Virus record (IMG/VR): IMGVR_UViG_3300037084_000029
Location: 1 to 49,342 of that record
Source: a virus
Reading direction: 5' to 3' (one strand)
DNA: 49,342 nucleotides
Position numbers and translations under genes: made by a program. Positions 1 to 7,357 of this stretch are shown in pieces. The notes under the pieces are model-generated. The model was not told the origin of the DNA. It worked only from the letters and a program-made list of their open reading frames with translations, and searched no databases. Position 1 is the stretch's first letter, and each line of letters starts with the position of its first letter.

Positions 1-49
1 CTGGTATCAAGCCCAAACGAGACGCCGGGATCGTCATAAGATAAAACTA

Positions 50-77
50 GCCCCCGGTCAGCCAAGACGCCGGGGGC
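50..77 (-). terminator. GC-rich hairpin, terminator-like on the minus strand
   Basis: GCCCCCGG (50-57) pairs perfectly with CCGGGGGC (70-77) across a 12-nt loop. Read on the minus strand the stem is followed by TAGTTTTATC, a short T-tract, so it resembles an intrinsic terminator for leftward transcription. On the plus strand no T-tract follows. Function is inferred from shape only. Confidence 0.4.
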
Positions 78-157
78 CAGTTCCACGAGGAGAATTGAGA
101 CGATCCGTTATGAGCCGACTCCAGTGTGCCCCTGAGAAATGCGCCTGTCAATAGGAA

Positions 158-189
158 AACGCCCTCGGGGATCTCTCTCAGAGGGCGTT
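158..189 (-). terminator. 9-bp stem hairpin, terminator-like on the minus strand
   Basis: AACGCCCTC (158-166) pairs with GAGGGCGTT (181-189) around a 14-nt loop. On the minus strand the descending arm runs into GCGTTTTCC, giving a hairpin plus T-run. It lies about 70 nt downstream of the possible minus-strand promoter at 235-263, so together they could bound a very short leftward transcript. It could also be a plus-strand leader structure. Confidence 0.4.
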
Positions 190-234
190 CTCGAAAACCG
201 TTACGTCAACGGTCCGTGGGCGTTTCGCATCTTT

Positions 235-263
235 ATGATGCCCCATCTCCGTTATGGAGTCAA
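235..263 (-). promoter_or_regulatory. Possible leftward sigma70-like promoter
   Basis: On the minus strand TTGACT (258-263) is separated by 17 nt from CATCAT (235-240), a 5/6 and 4/6 match to the sigma70 hexamers with ideal spacing. The -35 shares the left half of the 259-276 palindrome. No minus-strand gene follows inside the window, only the hairpins at 158-189 and 50-77, so any product would be a short RNA or a gene beyond the left edge. Confidence 0.35.
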
Positions 264-276
264 GAAAGTTCTTGAC
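259..276. promoter_or_regulatory. 18-bp palindrome, candidate operator
   Basis: GTCAAGAA (259-266) and TTCTTGAC (269-276) are perfect inverted repeats around AG. The two arms supply the TTGAC of a -35 box on each strand, so a dimeric repressor bound here would block both promoters. No repressor gene is recognised in the window. Confidence 0.5.
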
Positions 277-300
277 GGCATTTTAAGACAAGCGCATACT
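272..300 (+). promoter_or_regulatory. Possible rightward early promoter
   Basis: TTGACG (272-277) and CATACT (295-300) are 17 nt apart, matching the sigma70 consensus at 5/6 and 4/6. The -35 overlaps the right arm of the palindrome at 259-276. A start near 307 would give a leader of roughly 90 nt before the GTG at 395, containing the repeated element at 363-376. Confidence 0.45.
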
Positions 301-362
301 GAAACCGGCATTGAAGCAGTGGGGCGTTTCGCAACTCCCACCGCCAATGACTACAACGCTCA

Positions 363-376
363 GTCTGTATCCAGAC
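363..376 (+). repeat. GTCTNNATCCAGAC element, copy 1
   Basis: GTCTGTATCCAGAC. Here the symmetry extends to CAGTCTG-TATC-CAGACTG (361-378), a perfect 7-bp stem with a 4-nt loop. It sits 18 bases before the GTG start of the replication organiser, just ahead of its ribosome binding site (383-387). Confidence 0.8.
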
Positions 377-394
377 TGACGCAGGAGTACGTCC

Positions 395-1804
395 GTGGCC
401 GCGAAATCAGAATCCGCCCAGAAGACCCCCTTCCCCAGCCAGTTGTGTGTCTGGGAGAGAACCGAAGACCCCCAATACTTAGAGATTCGTCAAGAAATCC
501 TACAACTTTTCAACGGAGACGAGTACATGGCAAAAGTCATGGCCGTTTTCAAAATGTTTCAAAGGCGTAAGGTGCGCGACTTGTGGGATGCCGGAGGAAA
601 GGGCGACCTGTGGATCACTACCACCGCAAGAAACATCCATTTCTGGACGCTGGAGACAGTCAGTGTAAGAAAGATTGTCGATTGCCTAAAAGCCCTTGAG
701 GACCAAGGATACCTTCAGGTAAAGCGGGTGAGTGGGTGGAAAGACGCATCTTCTTACCTACTCAACGTCAAACTCCTTAATGATAGGCTCAAGGCTCTAC
801 CTGTCGTTCTTAACCTACCCCCTACCTCTCGTTATGCACAGATGCACAACGATGAGGTCCCCAGTTCTGCACAGACGACATCTCCGTTATGCACGGACGA
901 CACCCCGATATGCACCGATGCAGAACATATAAGTAATCTTTCAAGGGATCTTTCAGAACCATCTCCAAACAACCCCCTACCCCCTTCTGAAAAAACACAA
1001 GAGCAAAACACAAGCGCAGAGGAAGAACACTGGGCTGATGCTGCAACTGCGGCGTCGATGCTACTGAGCTATCTGCGGGTGGCTAAGGCTCCTGGTCTGA
1101 TTAAGGCAAATTCAAATTCCGCGCGGGTTGCCATCATGGAAAACCTTGCAAGGCGATTGAAGGGGCATCAGGTGCTATCTGACCGGATTGGCCCGGTTGT
1201 GGACTTCTTTTGCAACTGGTATTTGAGCCGCCCTTCTGACGATAAGCCGCATTATGTCAGCATCGTAGGAGGTAAGTTTTTGGATATGCTAACCGGAGAT
1301 GCGAGCCTGGACACAGACCCACCAGACCTTCCATCCACTCCCGTCAGCCTGCCGCCTATCGACCTCCAGCCCATATCCCCTAAATCTCCCCCAGATATTC
1401 CCCCAGCCTCCCCTCACAACGGCTTGCCTCCGCTGGCTTTACGCTGGAACGAGGTAGTTAAGTCTGGGACGCCGGTTGAGGTGTGGACGAAGGGAAGCAA
1501 GAGCGACCGTGTTCTGAGTGACTGGCTGAAGGAGCCCATCTTCACCCCAGAATCACAAGAAAAGGCGCTAGCGAAGATGGAGCAATTCTGTGCCGCCAAG
1601 CACTCGATGGGCGGCTTCTTGTCGTTCGACTGGTTCCTGAAGGACGGGCATTGGTGTGAGGTGCTGAACGGTAAGTACAACTGGCTGTTGGGCGACGGCC
1701 CAGCGCAGCAGCCCAAGAAGGGCATGGGGGCACTCATCGAGCAGTTCAAGGCAGAGTGCGAAGCGAAAAAGGGAGACAAAAACCTTGACTCCCACGTTGA
1801 ATAG
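395..1804 (+). CDS. Replication organiser (lambda O/DnaT-like), winged-helix protein
   Basis: 469 aa, GTG start with AGGAG at 383-387. Residues about 60-125 look like a winged helix-turn-helix (VRKIVDCLKALEDQGYLQV followed by a beta wing). The middle, about residues 150-350, holds Pro/Ser/Thr-rich low-complexity stretches around a shorter folded part (about 205-300). The C-terminus (about residues 409-432) has SFDWFLKDGHWCEVLNGKYN, which resembles the end of phage replisome organisers that read FDWL...F.KVLEGNYD. Such proteins bind the phage origin and load a DnaB-type helicase, and a DnaB homologue lies downstream at 6013. First gene of the early operon. The role is inferred from layout and these motifs; a general winged-helix regulator is the alternative. 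Confidence 0.6.
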   Translation: MAAKSESAQKTPFPSQLCVWERTEDPQYLEIRQEILQLFNGDEYMAKVMAVFKMFQRRKVRDLWDAGGKGDLWITTTARNIHFWTLETVSVRKIVDCLKALEDQGYLQVKRVSGWKDASSYLLNVKLLNDRLKALPVVLNLPPTSRYAQMHNDEVPSSAQTTSPLCTDDTPICTDAEHISNLSRDLSEPSPNNPLPPSEKTQEQNTSAEEEHWADAATAASMLLSYLRVAKAPGLIKANSNSARVAIMENLARRLKGHQVLSDRIGPVVDFFCNWYLSRPSDDKPHYVSIVGGKFLDMLTGDASLDTDPPDLPSTPVSLPPIDLQPISPKSPPDIPPASPHNGLPPLALRWNEVVKSGTPVEVWTKGSKSDRVLSDWLKEPIFTPESQEKALAKMEQFCAAKHSMGGFLSFDWFLKDGHWCEVLNGKYNWLLGDGPAQQPKKGMGALIEQFKAECEAKKGDKNLDSHVE

Positions 1805-1830
1805 AGTAGACTAGAGCAGGAGGTGAATCC

Positions 1831-2079
1831 ATGCAAACGGTAGTGATTTGGGATTCGGTTGACGCTGATGTCCTGTTTTTCGTGGTGGATCGCGACATTT
1901 CACACCTGGACAAGAAGTACGTCAACATGGTAGATACATCCAGAGAGGACGAGATCGAGATCTCGAACCTCATGTACGATCAAAAAACAGGCGATAAGAT
2001 CATCGCCACCCAGACAACCTTCCCGGTAGATGCCGTGCTTGCCGGGGCCAAGGTGATCGTCTGCGGGTTTCTGCCGTAG
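1831..2079 (+). CDS. Hypothetical protein, 82 aa
   Basis: ATG with a near-perfect ribosome binding site (AGGAGGTG) 5-6 nt upstream, so translation is probably strong. The protein is acidic and alternates beta-like hydrophobic stretches at both ends (TVVIWDSVDADVLFFVVD and AVLAGAKVIVCGFLP) with a charged centre. No family recognised. It sits between the replication organiser and a run of small overlapping genes. Confidence 0.7.
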   Translation: MQTVVIWDSVDADVLFFVVDRDISHLDKKYVNMVDTSREDEIEISNLMYDQKTGDKIIATQTTFPVDAVLAGAKVIVCGFLP

Positions 2080-2089
2080 AGGTGAACAA

Positions 2090-2389
2090 GTGACTGAGCG
2101 CCTTCAGAAGTGCATCGACGCTGGCGGGGTTGTGGAGCTATTCCCACTGCTCAAGGATTGGTCGGAGGATGAACTCAAGGCACTAGTAGAGGATTGCAAT
2201 AAACTCCACGAAGAATTCATGGCAGAGGTGGGGCTAAAGTACAAAGAGGCTGTTTTTAAGCCTGAGAACTTCTTCAGCCAAACAAGAGCAAAAGCGTTGG
2301 ATGATGCCAAGAAAGAAGCGTTTTTCACATCTCTGGGTATTTGCTCTGAGATCTCATCTGTGGCTCAGTTCTATTTAGAAAAAAAATGA
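2090..2389 (+). CDS. Hypothetical protein, 99 aa
   Basis: GTG start preceded by AGGTGA; the stop overlaps the next ATG by 4 bases. The sequence is Lys/Glu-rich and probably all alpha-helical (KDWSEDELKALVEDCNKL, then a long central helix). No domain recognised. Part of the translationally coupled group 2090-3667. Confidence 0.65.
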   Translation: MTERLQKCIDAGGVVELFPLLKDWSEDELKALVEDCNKLHEEFMAEVGLKYKEAVFKPENFFSQTRAKALDDAKKEAFFTSLGICSEISSVAQFYLEKK

Positions 2390-2757
2390 AGCACCCTGAT
2401 TCCATCTTCAAATTCAGCGACGAAGACATCGCCTGGGCTATGGCGCAGTTGCAGCGCTTTGAGGGGCTTCCAGGTGTGCCGCAGACTCTAGAGGGGCTGA
2501 AGTCTTTCGCCGGGGCGTTTCTGCGGATAGTTTGCGACCAAGCGGCCTTTGAGGTGGAGGAGTACGACACTACGGCGCGTACCCCAGTTAAGCGCAAGAT
2601 CGAAGCCGTTTCCCGGCAAGAGGTAACGGACTGGCTAATCAACCAATTATGCTCGAACTGCGAGCGGTTCCCCATGCCTATCGCCATGCGGCGAGTCTAC
2701 GAGACGAAATACATCTGCGCTGACCGGATGGCGAGCGGCGACTTGGAGGTTAGATAA
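2386..2757 (+). CDS. Hypothetical protein, 123 aa
   Basis: Starts at the ATGA overlap with the preceding gene and ends in a TAATG overlap with the next. Mostly helical, with KRKIEAVSRQEVTDWLINQL and a Cys pair in CSNCERF; no complete zinc site is seen. Function unknown; position suggests an accessory early protein. Confidence 0.65.
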   Translation: MKHPDSIFKFSDEDIAWAMAQLQRFEGLPGVPQTLEGLKSFAGAFLRIVCDQAAFEVEEYDTTARTPVKRKIEAVSRQEVTDWLINQLCSNCERFPMPIAMRRVYETKYICADRMASGDLEVR

Positions 2758-2987
2758 TGCCCGACGCAACCACAACCCGGCTCACCTTTGCCCAGATCGG
2801 CGACACCGGCAAAACCCGTCTGTGGACGGTAAACAACGGCGCAGTGCGCTTGGGAGAGATCCGCTGGTACGCCCCGTGGAGGCGCTACTGCTTCTTCCCC
2901 CAAAGCCAAACGCTATTCGATGCGGCTTGCATGTTGGAACTGATCTGGTTTATCAGGGACAGAATGGCGGAGAGAAAGCACACCTAA
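2757..2987 (+). CDS. Hypothetical small phage protein, 76 aa
   Basis: ATG overlaps the preceding stop. It carries the pattern LGEIRWYAPWRRYCFFP...TLFDAACMLELIWFI, which I recognise from many short phage and prophage proteins of unknown role. Next to an ASCH-like protein, a setting I associate with early regions of tailed phages. Biochemical function unknown. Confidence 0.65.
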   Translation: MPDATTTRLTFAQIGDTGKTRLWTVNNGAVRLGEIRWYAPWRRYCFFPQSQTLFDAACMLELIWFIRDRMAERKHT

Positions 2988-3667
2988 TGCCAGTCGAAGC
3001 TAAAGAGAAACCGATCCTATTTTCTGGCCCCATGATCCGCGCGATCTTGGATGGTCGCAAGTGCCAAACCCGTCGCGTGGTGAAACCCAAACACCCTAAT
3101 GGCGTAATCACCGGCCCATCGGCAGAGCCAAATGGAGCAATTGAGAGTTGGGGCGGCGGCGGATGGGGAGTAAAGGGAAGAACCCCGGTGGGTGTAGAAG
3201 TGCGGGATTGCCCATACGGCAAACCCGGCGATCATCTCTGGGTGCGAGAGACGGCAGAAGCATACCATATCCCTCATTTGCTGACGGGTGAGCCAACTGA
3301 GGCCGTGGGTGCCCGTTACGTTGCGGACGGAGAGCCCGTGCTGACACAGTACGGCAATTTAGACATCGCGTGGTGGTATAGCAGGCCCACTTGCCCAGCG
3401 ATCCACATGTTCCATAATTACTCGCGCATCACACTGGAAGTGACCGATGTGCGCGTGCAGCGCCTCCAGGACATTAGCGAAGAGGATGCGCGGGCGGAGG
3501 GGATCTCCGCCGAAAGCGCCTCTCAATTCGTGGGACATGGGCATCCCATTGACGATACGGCCTGGATCATTGCATACGCAGATCTCTGGAACCACATCAA
3601 CGGCAAGAAGTACCCGTGGAAGAGCAACGTGTGGGTTTGGGCGATTTCGTTCAAGCGAGTCAAGTAA
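2987..3667 (+). CDS. ASCH-domain-like phage protein
   Basis: 226 aa from the ATG inside the TAATG overlap at 2985-2989; the frame is open further upstream but that part is a shadow of the previous gene. Hallmarks are PILFSGPMIRAILDGRKCQT near the N-terminus (residues about 9-28), YGKPGDHLWVRET in the middle and ITLEVTDVRVQRLQDISEED, ending in a Trp-rich KYPWKSNVWVWAISF. This matches the common phage ASCH/PUA-like family, a fold linked to binding RNA or modified nucleic acids. Its actual role in phages is not established. Confidence 0.7.
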   Translation: MPVEAKEKPILFSGPMIRAILDGRKCQTRRVVKPKHPNGVITGPSAEPNGAIESWGGGGWGVKGRTPVGVEVRDCPYGKPGDHLWVRETAEAYHIPHLLTGEPTEAVGARYVADGEPVLTQYGNLDIAWWYSRPTCPAIHMFHNYSRITLEVTDVRVQRLQDISEEDARAEGISAESASQFVGHGHPIDDTAWIIAYADLWNHINGKKYPWKSNVWVWAISFKRVK

Positions 3668-3689
3668 GTAGTGTAAAGAAAGGAAGTAA

Positions 3690-3935
3690 ATGGAAAAGAC
3701 AAGCAAGAAACAAACAGAGAAGCCCGTCAAACCACAGGAGATCCCCTTGTGGGATGCGGTTCAAATTTTTGTCGCTGGCCTTGGGAACGAACCCGCAAAA
3801 GAGTGCATCTTGGTATGGGTCAACGAGAGCGATGTTAAGGCCGCTGCGTTTGAACATACTTCAATTGAGGTAAAGGTAGGGATGCTCGAAGTTGCCAAGT
3901 TCGCGTTTCTGCTGGATGGGGAAAAAAGGCCGTAG
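3690..3935 (+). CDS. Hypothetical protein, 81 aa
   Basis: ATG preceded by AAAGGAAG. A Lys-rich N-terminus (MEKTSKKQTEKPVKPQ) leads into a compact mixed alpha/beta part. No family recognised. Just upstream of the PEP-CTERM gene but separated from it by 48 bp. Confidence 0.6.
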   Translation: MEKTSKKQTEKPVKPQEIPLWDAVQIFVAGLGNEPAKECILVWVNESDVKAAAFEHTSIEVKVGMLEVAKFAFLLDGEKRP

Positions 3936-3983
3936 AGGAAGTACGGCTGATTTTGGATTTAGGTAAGAGGAACGAGGAGGAAT

Positions 3984-4592
3984 ATGAAACTATCGCTGAC
4001 AATTGCAATGTTTTCGCTGGCGCTGCTTGCGGGTAATGCCGCAGCCGGTACAGTCACAGTCAACTTCACAACTCTGCCACCGAATACGGCCAATAGCAAT
4101 TACGTGGGCAACACAGGGGTAAACGTGAATGGCGTCTACACACTTCTGATGTGCGACGATTTCACTACGGAAACGTATGTCCCATCGGGGCCGTTCCAGT
4201 ACAACGTAACCACTTTGGGCAACCTGTCCACGGCGAAGTTCACGGGGCTGGCGAACTACGAGGCAGCGGCGGTGCTGTTGTGGGATTTTGAGACCAGCGG
4301 CGGGAGTGATCCGGGTGGTTATAACTTCGCCATTTGGAACATCTTTGATCCCGGCGCAGGCACGTATGGCGACTCAGCCACGCTGCTGGCAGGCGCACGG
4401 AGTACCGTGGCGGCTGGCGGTATTCCACAGGCCTACAGTGCGCTCCTGATCTACACAGCAATCCCCGTAGGCTCCAATCAGGAATTCCTCGCGCTGGACG
4501 CACCGGGTGGCGTTCCCGAGCCTGGGTCAATGCTGCTCCTGGGCAGCGGGCTGTTGCTGTTAGGGGCGAGTAGGTGGCTTAGAGGCCGGTAA
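3984..4592 (+). CDS. PEP-CTERM secreted surface protein encoded by the phage
   Basis: 202 aa, start supported by GAGGAGGAAT directly before ATG. Residues 1-21 form a Sec signal peptide (MKLSLTIAMFSLALLAGNAA). The body is Gly/Thr/Asn-rich, with MCDDFTTETY and YNFAIWNIFDPGAGTY, motifs I associate with acidobacterial PEP-CTERM proteins. The C-terminus is a textbook sorting signal: VPEPGS, a Leu/Gly hydrophobic helix, then RWLRGR. Such proteins are exported and handled by an exosortase at the cell envelope. No exosortase is seen here, so it would depend on the host. It could decorate the infected cell, for example in superinfection exclusion. The family call is firm; the role is unknown. Confidence 0.85.
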   Translation: MKLSLTIAMFSLALLAGNAAAGTVTVNFTTLPPNTANSNYVGNTGVNVNGVYTLLMCDDFTTETYVPSGPFQYNVTTLGNLSTAKFTGLANYEAAAVLLWDFETSGGSDPGGYNFAIWNIFDPGAGTYGDSATLLAGARSTVAAGGIPQAYSALLIYTAIPVGSNQEFLALDAPGGVPEPGSMLLLGSGLLLLGASRWLRGR

Positions 4593-4595
4593 TTT

Positions 4596-5168
4596 ATGGA
4601 CATCGACACCCTCCGAATCCTTGTCGATTGGAAGTGCAACCTTTCCTGTTCCTATTGTTGCAACGAGCAACCGCAGATTCGTGAGCAAATTAAACCCGTC
4701 TCCATGAAGGAGATCAATTTCACTCGCTACAAGGTCGTGTGTATCACAGGGGGAGAGCCGCTGCTTTTCCCGCTGCGCGTTGTGGCTATATCCCAACTTG
4801 CCCGCTTCTCAAAAGCATTTGTTGTTCTCTACACGAACGGCACCTTTTTGAATGCGACAATGGCCGACATGCTCATGCGGGCCGGTGTCCAAGCGATCAA
4901 CGTGGGGCTGCACGAGCCAAAGGCATTCGGCCAAATCATTAGGAAGGTAGTCCTGGCAACAATGGGGACTGGGATCTCTGTTCGGTTCCACGTTTGTAAC
5001 AAGTACAAATCTTTGCACCTAGAAAGAGAATTCCCAAGCGCCGTCTTTAAGTATTGGGAAATGAACGCCTGTGATCGAGAAAATGAAGAGAGAGTGGTCT
5101 TGAAAGACTGGGAGGACAAGAACTACGCCCCCACCGGACTCTCTGTCATTACGAAAGAAAAAAGGTAA
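4596..5168 (+). CDS. Short radical SAM domain protein
   Basis: 190 aa, starting 3 bp after the PEP-CTERM stop. It has CNLSCSYC at about residues 14-21 (the CxxxCxxC ligand set for the 4Fe-4S cluster), then CITGGEPLL (GGEP, SAM binding) and VLYTNGTFL, in the canonical order of the first half of the radical SAM barrel. At 190 aa it is short for a stand-alone enzyme and shows no SPASM-type extra cysteine cluster. Substrate unknown. Tight linkage to the PEP-CTERM gene raises the possibility that it modifies that peptide or makes a related small product. It does not look like QueE to me. Confidence 0.7.
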   Translation: MDIDTLRILVDWKCNLSCSYCCNEQPQIREQIKPVSMKEINFTRYKVVCITGGEPLLFPLRVVAISQLARFSKAFVVLYTNGTFLNATMADMLMRAGVQAINVGLHEPKAFGQIIRKVVLATMGTGISVRFHVCNKYKSLHLEREFPSAVFKYWEMNACDRENEERVVLKDWEDKNYAPTGLSVITKEKR

Positions 5169-5185
5169 ATAGCCGGAGGCCAGCC

Positions 5186-5425
5186 ATGCCAGTTGAAAAC
5201 CCCGTGATCTTCACCCACGCGCTCTCCCAAGCCGATCAGAATATGGTCGTCCGCGCCTGCGCGGGACACTGGCTACGCGAGCGGGCAATCTGCGAGGCAA
5301 CCCACCTTGGAGTTGGCCGCGCACGTAGGGCGCTCAAACTGGCGCAATTGGCAGGACGTTTGGAAGAGCGCCCTGCTTGGTTAGCGTCTGGAAACTACCC
5401 GATAAGAGAGTGGAGGAAAACTTAG
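5186..5425 (+). CDS. Small helical, possible DNA-binding protein, 79 aa
   Basis: Start preceded by GCCGGAGG. The middle, RAICEATHLGVGRARRALKL, reads like a helix-turn-helix (first helix, short turn, Arg-rich recognition helix), followed by LAGRLEERPAWL. Could be a small regulator, but the match is only to a general pattern. Confidence 0.5.
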   Translation: MPVENPVIFTHALSQADQNMVVRACAGHWLRERAICEATHLGVGRARRALKLAQLAGRLEERPAWLASGNYPIREWRKT

Positions 5426-5427
5426 CC

Positions 5428-5691
5428 GTGTCCTACCAAGTCTTCGGACATTATCCTGTGCGCCTTTCAGCACGAGACACATGGGTCTCGATCCCATCCA
5501 AATTCAAGCGCCCGGTATCCCTTCAGGGTATGCGCTGGCCCGCAACCTGTGCGAATGGGCATGAGGTGACACTGCGAGCGCCGAATCAGCGATGCCCTGA
5601 ATGTGGAGCCAAGTGCGACCGGCATAAGCCGTACTACAATCCTAAGAACCCAGACAACCCCTTCATAGAGAAAGGCGTGGGCCATGCCTGA
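5428..5691 (+). CDS. Small zinc-ribbon-like protein, 87 aa
   Basis: GTG start two bases after the previous stop, with GGAGG at 5412-5416; an ATG at 5377 inside the previous gene is less likely. Cys/His pattern CANGHEVTL...CPECGAKC suggests one zinc-binding knuckle near residues 39-60. Ends overlapping the next ATG. Function unknown; such small ribbons often bind nucleic acid or partner proteins. Confidence 0.55.
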   Translation: MSYQVFGHYPVRLSARDTWVSIPSKFKRPVSLQGMRWPATCANGHEVTLRAPNQRCPECGAKCDRHKPYYNPKNPDNPFIEKGVGHA

Positions 5692-5992
5692 CGATGATTG
5701 GGACGACGGCCTGGACGACCTCATCCTGCATGAAGAGTGCGACGGCGAATCCCTGCCCTTTACCGAACTGGTAGATTCCCTAGCTAGCCCAGATTATATT
5801 CAAGTGGCGGAATTGGAAGTCTTAATGCCACCGGGTACGTACTGGAAGGTGATACACGAAGAACACTTCCAACCCCGGCGCTCTAATTGGAAGCAGGCGC
5901 GAAAAGCCGCTATAATCTTCATCGTCTGCGGGTTAGCCGGTAGCGCACTGGCCTTCGGGCTAGTATGGGTGATTCAGGAGATTTTCGGATAG
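5684..5992 (+). CDS. Small acidic membrane-anchored protein, 102 aa
   Basis: The N-terminal half is strongly acidic (MPDDDWDDGLDDLILHEECD). The C-terminus has a single transmembrane helix, about residues 77-98 (AAIIFIVCGLAGSALAFGLV), flanked by an Arg/Lys-rich stretch. The topology would be a cytoplasmic acidic head with a C-terminal anchor. Early position argues against lysis. No family recognised. Confidence 0.6.
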   Translation: MPDDDWDDGLDDLILHEECDGESLPFTELVDSLASPDYIQVAELEVLMPPGTYWKVIHEEHFQPRRSNWKQARKAAIIFIVCGLAGSALAFGLVWVIQEIFG

Positions 5993-5993
5993 A

Positions 5994-6007
5994 GTCTGTA
6001 TCCAGAC
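5994..6007 (+). repeat. GTCTNNATCCAGAC element, copy 2
   Basis: GTCTGTATCCAGAC, identical to copies at 363 and 14358. It lies between the stop of the membrane protein (5992) and the probable ATG of the helicase (6013). Confidence 0.8.
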
Positions 6008-6012
6008 AAAAC

Positions 6013-7350
6013 ATGCCTGAAGAAGAGCGGGGACTCCCCTCAAACACTTACGCAGAGAAAATCTGCCTAGCAACCTGCTGGTGCTCTAAGCATAAGGGCG
6101 TCACCTTAGAGATTGCTACGAAGCTGTCTACAGATGATTTTGTCCTGGAAGCCAACCGCCACCTCTTCTCCGCAATCCAAGACCTAAGCCGCAAGGGTGT
6201 GGCCGTCGATGAAGTGACGCTCCACGACTATCTCCTGTCGCGAGGGAATCTAGAGCGGGTCGGTGGGCTGAGCTACATCGTCAGCCTAGCGGACGGGATG
6301 CCAGACATCCCCAACTATGCTTCCTATGTTGACATCCTAAAGAAACTGACGGCCCGCAGGCGCATCATCTTCTTAGCCAACGAGGCGATGCAGCGCAGTT
6401 TCTTAGGGCAGGAGGAGCCACAGAAGATTGTCGGCTCCCTGACGGCGAACCTGCGAGACGCGGTTGACGACACCGAGAGGGACGGCCCAGAGAGCGTAGC
6501 CCATTACATCGAGACGTACCCAGACGGGATTGACCACCTCCTCAACCCCCCCCTACATGAGCCTGGAATCCTGACGGGCTTCAAAGGCGTAGACGAGGCA
6601 ACGGACGGGTTCCACAACGACGAGATCTGGGTCATAGGCGGAACGGCGCGGGCTGGCAAGACGGCGATGGCCCTTAACATCGCGCGGCACGTTGCCGGTG
6701 GCGGCGATCCTGTCGCCATATTCTCTCTGGAAATGAGCAAGCGGAGCCTTTTCTACCGGCTTATTTGCACAGAAGCGGGCGTGTCCTTTATGCGCTTCCG
6801 GCGCGGGCAGATTTCAGAGCTTGAAGAGAAGAAACTGGCGGAGGCAAGCTCTGTCATCTACGAGTTGCCCATCTATATGGATGCCCGTTCTGGGATCAGC
6901 CCGTCTGAGTATCACACCAGGATTGAGTCGATGATCGAGAAGTTCCACATCAAGCTGTCAATCCTGGACTATATCCAGATTATGAAGGCTAACAACACTA
7001 GGCTTTCCGGGGATGAGAGGTTAAGTTCTATCTGCCTCGATATTCAAGACATCACCAAAAGGGTCCATGTCCCGATAATCCTACTGAGCCAGTTGTCTCG
7101 CGATGCTCCCAAGACTAAGCGTAAGCCGGAGCTAAGTGATTTTCGGGGATCGGGAGCAATAGAACAGATTGCCGACGTTGGCGGTCTGATCTTTCGCGAA
7201 GAGCTTTACAACCGCGACAACGACGCCCTGCGAGGCAAGGCTGTGTTTATTCTCGACAAAATCAGGAACGGCGAAAGCGCGCACGTCCCGATGCGGTACA
7301 TTGGCTGGCGGATGCAATTTGAGGATGCGACCGAAGAAGAAAAGTCTTGA
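6013..7350 (+). CDS. dnaB: DnaB-family replicative helicase
   Basis: 445 aa if ATG 6013 is used; the frame is open to ATG 5965, which would embed the start in the preceding gene. The N-terminal domain resembles DnaB-N (HLFSAIQDLSRKGVAVDEVT and RVGGLSYIVSLADGMP). The motor domain has a Walker A GGTARAGKTAM near residue 211, IFSLEMSKRSL, Walker B LSILDYIQIM near 317, and ILLSQLSRD with DFRGSGAIEQIADVG after it. All are classic DnaB/RecA-fold helicase features. It is a 5' to 3' hexameric helicase for the phage fork, probably loaded by the organiser at 395. No phage primase or polymerase is recognised in the window. Confidence 0.92.
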   Translation: MPEEERGLPSNTYAEKICLATCWCSKHKGVTLEIATKLSTDDFVLEANRHLFSAIQDLSRKGVAVDEVTLHDYLLSRGNLERVGGLSYIVSLADGMPDIPNYASYVDILKKLTARRRIIFLANEAMQRSFLGQEEPQKIVGSLTANLRDAVDDTERDGPESVAHYIETYPDGIDHLLNPPLHEPGILTGFKGVDEATDGFHNDEIWVIGGTARAGKTAMALNIARHVAGGGDPVAIFSLEMSKRSLFYRLICTEAGVSFMRFRRGQISELEEKKLAEASSVIYELPIYMDARSGISPSEYHTRIESMIEKFHIKLSILDYIQIMKANNTRLSGDERLSSICLDIQDITKRVHVPIILLSQLSRDAPKTKRKPELSDFRGSGAIEQIADVGGLIFREELYNRDNDALRGKAVFILDKIRNGESAHVPMRYIGWRMQFEDATEEEKS

Positions 7351-7357
7351 TCCAGAC
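7344..7357 (+). repeat. GTCTNNATCCAGAC element, copy 3
   Basis: GTCTTGATCCAGAC, covering the helicase stop codon. It is followed by AAGGGGTTGACA (7363-7374), very like the sequence after copy 5 (AAGGGGCTTGACA at 14372-14384), so element and -35-like box recur together. No good -10 box is seen here. Confidence 0.75.

Larger units (their letters stand above)
1..394. other. Non-coding control region upstream of the early arm
   Basis: No convincing gene is present in these 394 bases. The region is dense in symmetry: hairpins at 50-77 and 158-189, a 6-bp inverted repeat at 197-213, an 18-bp palindrome at 259-276 and a 14-bp repeated element at 363-376. Promoter-like hexamers flank the palindrome on both strands. 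It looks like the switch region that controls the rightward early operon. An overlapping open frame at 139-570 was not accepted as a gene. Confidence 0.6.

Noticed and set aside
139-570. 143-aa open frame before the replication organiser
   Set aside because: Overlaps hairpins, promoters and the 395 gene; Arg-rich shadow-like sequence without a ribosome binding site.
4596-5168. QueE (7-carboxy-7-deazaguanine synthase) identity for the radical SAM protein
   Set aside because: QueE has a longer spacing in its first cysteine motif and is accompanied by other queuosine genes; none are present.
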